From positions 1,054,001 through 1,118,000 of the forward strand of contig NZ_CP040882.1 in NCBI RefSeq assembly GCF_006337085.1: a stretch of DNA of 64,000 bases. Direction: 5' to 3'. This document shows, piece by piece, positions 61,353-64,000 of this stretch. The notes under the pieces were generated by a model, which made no database searches, had not been told where the DNA came from, and was given only the letters and a program-made list of their open reading frames with translations. Origin of the DNA: Sutterella faecalis. GTDB lineage: Bacteria > Pseudomonadota > Gammaproteobacteria > Burkholderiales > Burkholderiaceae_F. Position numbers and translations under genes: made by a program. The stretch's first letter is position 1, and each line of letters opens with the position of its first letter.

Positions 61353-62246
61353 GTGAAGACCTTCATTACCGGCGCCGACAGCATTCCGTTTCTTCCCGGC
61401 ACTTTCGCCCCTGAAATCGATGGGGTGAAGGAAGAGGAAGCCGCCGGCGCGCGCCCGGCGGAAATCATCCGCATCGCGGGCTCGACCTCCGGCCCCGACA
61501 CGGACTGGGTGGCCGAGGAAGTTCCGGTGGCGCTCGTCTACAACGGCATTTCGCACGCCGTCATGATGACGACCCCGACCATGCTCGAGGACTTTGCCGT
61601 GGGCTTTTCGCTCGCTGAAGGCATTGTCCGGTCGCTCGACGACATTCACGACATCGAGGTGACGGAGGGCTGCCGGGGCGGGAAGAACGTGAACCTCACG
61701 ATTGCTTCCGAGGCTTTCTGGAAATTGAAGGAGCATCGTCGCTCCATGACGGGCCGCACGGGCTGCGGCATCTGCGGCACGGAGTCGCTTGACGACGCCA
61801 TGAGGCCGACGCCGGTGCTTCCCTTCACGCAGACCTTCGACATGGAGCATTACGGGCGGGCGCTCGAATACCTCCAGAAGGTTGAAACCCTTGGAGCCCT
61901 TACCGGGTCGACCCACGCCGCCGCCTGGGTGCATCCGGACGGAAGCCTTGCGGGCGGCGCCGAAGACGTCGGCCGCCACGTCGCGCTCGACAAGCTCCTC
62001 GGCCTTCGCGCGCGCCGGGGGTGGACCGACGGCGCCCTCGTCATCAGCTCCCGCGCCTCCTATGAAATGGTTCAGAAGGCTGCAATGTGCGGGGTTGAGA
62101 TCATCTTTGCGGTTTCAGCGCCCACCGCGCTCGCCATTGACGTCGCGAAGCGCGCCGGCATTACGCTCGTCGCCTTCTGCCGGCGCTCGCGCGCCAACGT
62201 CTATACGCACCCCGAACGCCTTATCGGCATCGGAAGCCGTGCGTGA
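61353..62246 (+). CDS. fdhD: Formate dehydrogenase accessory sulfurtransferase FdhD
   Basis: Transfers sulfur from IscS to the bis-MGD cofactor for formate dehydrogenase, 297 residues. The catalytic Cys pair is in TGCGICGTESL near 134-144; VALVYNGISHAVMMTTPTMLEDFAVGFSLAEG near 61-92 is typical. Later motifs are GSTHAAAWVHPDG and EDVGRHVALDKLLG. It lies 52 bases after fdhE on the same strand and is probably co-transcribed with it. Confidence 0.95.
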   Translation: MKTFITGADSIPFLPGTFAPEIDGVKEEEAAGARPAEIIRIAGSTSGPDTDWVAEEVPVALVYNGISHAVMMTTPTMLEDFAVGFSLAEGIVRSLDDIHDIEVTEGCRGGKNVNLTIASEAFWKLKEHRRSMTGRTGCGICGTESLDDAMRPTPVLPFTQTFDMEHYGRALEYLQKVETLGALTGSTHAAAWVHPDGSLAGGAEDVGRHVALDKLLGLRARRGWTDGALVISSRASYEMVQKAAMCGVEIIFAVSAPTALAIDVAKRAGITLVAFCRRSRANVYTHPERLIGIGSRA

Positions 62247-62297
62247 CGCAGCAAAACTTTTCCTGACAATGAATTCTTTCCTCCCGTCTCGGGATTT

Positions 62298-62334
62298 TGA
62301 GGACGCCGGCACTTTGCAGACGTCCTCATTTTTT
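62298..62334 (+). terminator. Rho-independent terminator of fdhD
   Basis: TGAGGACG (62298-62305) pairs with CGTCCTCA (62321-62328), followed by TTTTTT. A smaller CCGTAG/CTACGG hairpin follows near 62366-62381. Confidence 0.88.
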
Positions 62335-62433
62335 CTATCGTTTATCCCTCTTTCCGAGGACATGCCGTAGTTTTCTACGGCCTGTCGTAGACTAACGGAG
62401 TATCGCCAGACTCCTTCGCTTTTCCCGAGTTTT

Positions 62434-64000
62434 ATGACTGAAAACGTTCCTGCCGCCAATCCTCTTTCCACAGGCATTGCCGATTTTGTCGGATTGCTTC
62501 GGAAGGGAATGATTTATGTCGATAAAACCGATCTGATCGTTGATCTCGTGAATCGGGATCAATACGTCTTCCTCTCTCGCCCGCGCCGTTTTGGCAAATC
62601 ACTGCTCATTTCCACATTGAAGACGTTTTTTAAGGAAGGAGTCTCAGCCTGCCAAGGTCTCAAGGCCGAAAAACTCTGGACTCGGCCGAAGCGAAAGGTC
62701 CTCCACCTTGATTTCTCCGATATGGTTTTTCAGAACCACGAAGAATTTCTGCAGGCCTTCGATGAACTCCTCACAATGGCCATGGTGGAAGCGGGTTTTG
62801 AGGCGCCGAACGTCCCGGCAGGCAATCCGCTCCTCAAGTGGCGCATGTTTCTAAGCCGCCTCGAGCCGGTGAGTGTGGTGCTCCTCGTGGATGAATACGA
62901 TTCGCCGCTCTCGGCCACTCTGAATGAACCGGAATTGTTTGAGGCCGTCAGAAGCACGATTTCAGGATTTTTCATAGCGAACAAGAAGCAATCCGGGAAA
63001 TTCGACTTCACCTTTATTACGGGAATCATGAAGTTCCCGCAGGCATCCATTTTTTCTGCCTTCAACAACATCGTCGATATTTCTCTTGACGAACATTTCG
63101 GAACACTCCTCGGCTACACCGAAGCTGAGATACGCAGCTATTTCGCGCCGTATCTTGAAAAGGCGGCGCTCTACTTCGGTCTGACGATCGATGATCTCAT
63201 CAAGGAAATGGCAGAGCACTATGACGGCTATTGCTTTGAGGCGACGGCCACGAAGCACGTCTTCAGCCCATGGTCCGTTCAAAACTTCCTGATGCGCTAT
63301 TCGGAAGAGCAGTTCGGACGATACTGGGTCAAGTCCGGCGGATCTCCGCGACTCCTCATTAATTTTCTGCAGGAAAATGGAGAGCTCCGTTTCGAAGCAT
63401 TCGACAAGCCTCAGTATGCGAAGCGCTCGGAGCTTGAATCCTGCGCGCATATCCTCGAACTCGATCCGAAGCTCCTTCTGACGAATGTCGGCTACCTCAC
63501 TATTAAAGGCAAGGAGAACGGTCTTCTCGTTTTAGGCTACCCAAATCAGGAAGTGCGCGACGCCTTTGCGGAAATCCTTTCAACAGCCTACTGGCCGCAG
63601 GACCTCATGCGCTCGCAGATTGCGAGGCACTTTGTCCATGGGCTTGAAACCGGCAATCCGGATCTCGTCCTTCAAGCGCTGAACGAGCTCATCCATCGCC
63701 TTTCCTACCAAGGCATGCAGCATCCGAATGAAGAACTCATTCGCCAAATCGTGCAGGTCTTCTGCGAAGGTGCTGGTCTCGACGCGAGCATTGAGCGCGT
63801 CTCTCCCAACGGGAGAAGCGATCTTGAGCTTGAAACCCGTAAAACCGATGCGGTACTCGAATTCAAGATGGCGCAAACGGAAAAAGAGGCGCCTCGTCGC
63901 CTTGAGATGGCGCTCGCACAGATTGAAGCGCGCCGATACGGCTTCAAGCGCCCGGGCCGTCCGCTCCTTCGTCTGGGTCTGGTTTTTGCAAAGGATACAA
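62434..64000 (+). CDS. AAA-ATPase-like/PD-(D/E)XK nuclease-like protein (runs off window)
   Basis: An ORF from ATG 62434 with no stop before the right edge, 522 residues seen. N-terminal AAA-ATPase-like domain (PF09820-type): LSRPRRFGKSLLISTLKTFF near 47-66 as the nucleotide-binding loop, and VVLLVDEYDSPLS near 148-160 as Walker B. A helical middle follows. Near the end, GRSDLELETRKTDAVLEFKMA contains the D and ExK residues of a PD-(D/E)XK nuclease fold. Such proteins are numerous in gut anaerobes, and their role is unknown. The C-terminus is outside the window. Confidence 0.8.
   Translation, partial: MTENVPAANPLSTGIADFVGLLRKGMIYVDKTDLIVDLVNRDQYVFLSRPRRFGKSLLISTLKTFFKEGVSACQGLKAEKLWTRPKRKVLHLDFSDMVFQNHEEFLQAFDELLTMAMVEAGFEAPNVPAGNPLLKWRMFLSRLEPVSVVLLVDEYDSPLSATLNEPELFEAVRSTISGFFIANKKQSGKFDFTFITGIMKFPQASIFSAFNNIVDISLDEHFGTLLGYTEAEIRSYFAPYLEKAALYFGLTIDDLIKEMAEHYDGYCFEATATKHVFSPWSVQNFLMRYSEEQFGRYWVKSGGSPRLLINFLQENGELRFEAFDKPQYAKRSELESCAHILELDPKLLLTNVGYLTIKGKENGLLVLGYPNQEVRDAFAEILSTAYWPQDLMRSQIARHFVHGLETGNPDLVLQALNELIHRLSYQGMQHPNEELIRQIVQVFCEGAGLDASIERVSPNGRSDLELETRKTDAVLEFKMAQTEKEAPRRLEMALAQIEARRYGFKRPGRPLLRLGLVFAKDT

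Overview
The window looks like chromosome from a Gram-negative, anaerobic or microaerophilic betaproteobacterium of the Burkholderiales. Sutterellaceae (Sutterella or Parasutterella type) is my best guess, by inference rather than search. The reasons are GC-rich coding with strong third-position bias, a Burkholderiales-type porin, a BPSS1780-like membrane protein, an rnfB-nth pair, a DUF2782-like protein beside polA, the tig-clpP-clpX-lon-hup order, and several Tat-exported respiratory flavoproteins and formate dehydrogenase.

Layout. 1-2834 (minus): xseB-ispA-dxs isoprenoid operon (dxs runs off the left edge) and a ZIP metal transporter. 3110-5229: phased heptamers and an FNR-like box ahead of a dicarboxylate/amino acid symporter, then a META-domain lipoprotein. 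5319-10924: polA (proofreading residues apparently lost), two envelope proteins and dinB. 11067-12345: a tyrosine-rich leader peptide with an attenuator-like hairpin ahead of an orphan ABC substrate-binding lipoprotein. 12568-15204: fdxA, then fpr-rnfB-nth. 15275-23233 (minus): parE, parC, a NarX-like kinase and a cysteine-less NlpC/P60-like protein. 23551-29596: an FGGY kinase, a MerR-family regulator, a Tat-exported FMN/FAD reductase and a porin. 30263-39836 (minus): ppiD, three identical tRNA-Asp genes, tRNA-Val, hup, lon, clpX, clpP and tig.

40146-48422 is the most mobile part. It holds a lipoprotein, tRNA-Leu with a frameshifted integrase remnant beside it, a UreE-like protein with a very large His/Cys repeat tail, radA and alr, lplT, and an IS110-family element bounded by long inverted repeats with a 226-base untranslated left end. 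48479-54687 (minus) holds sbcD-sbcC and a second Tat flavoprotein. 55319-62246 is a formate dehydrogenase locus (alpha, beta and gamma subunits, fdhE, fdhD) with an FNR-like box upstream. The right edge cuts an AAA-ATPase-like/PD-(D/E)XK protein.

How it fits together: formate oxidation at the outer face of the inner membrane would feed quinones, and the Tat flavoproteins could act as terminal reductases for fumarate-like acceptors imported through the porin. The symporter, the NarX-like sensor and the FNR-like boxes fit anaerobic respiratory control. The most unusual items are the Tyr leader/attenuator (11067-11220), the His/Cys-tailed UreE-like protein (41528-42514), the IS110 element with a candidate guide RNA (46701-48422), and two enzymes whose catalytic residues look lost (PolA exonuclease domain, NlpC/P60-like protein).
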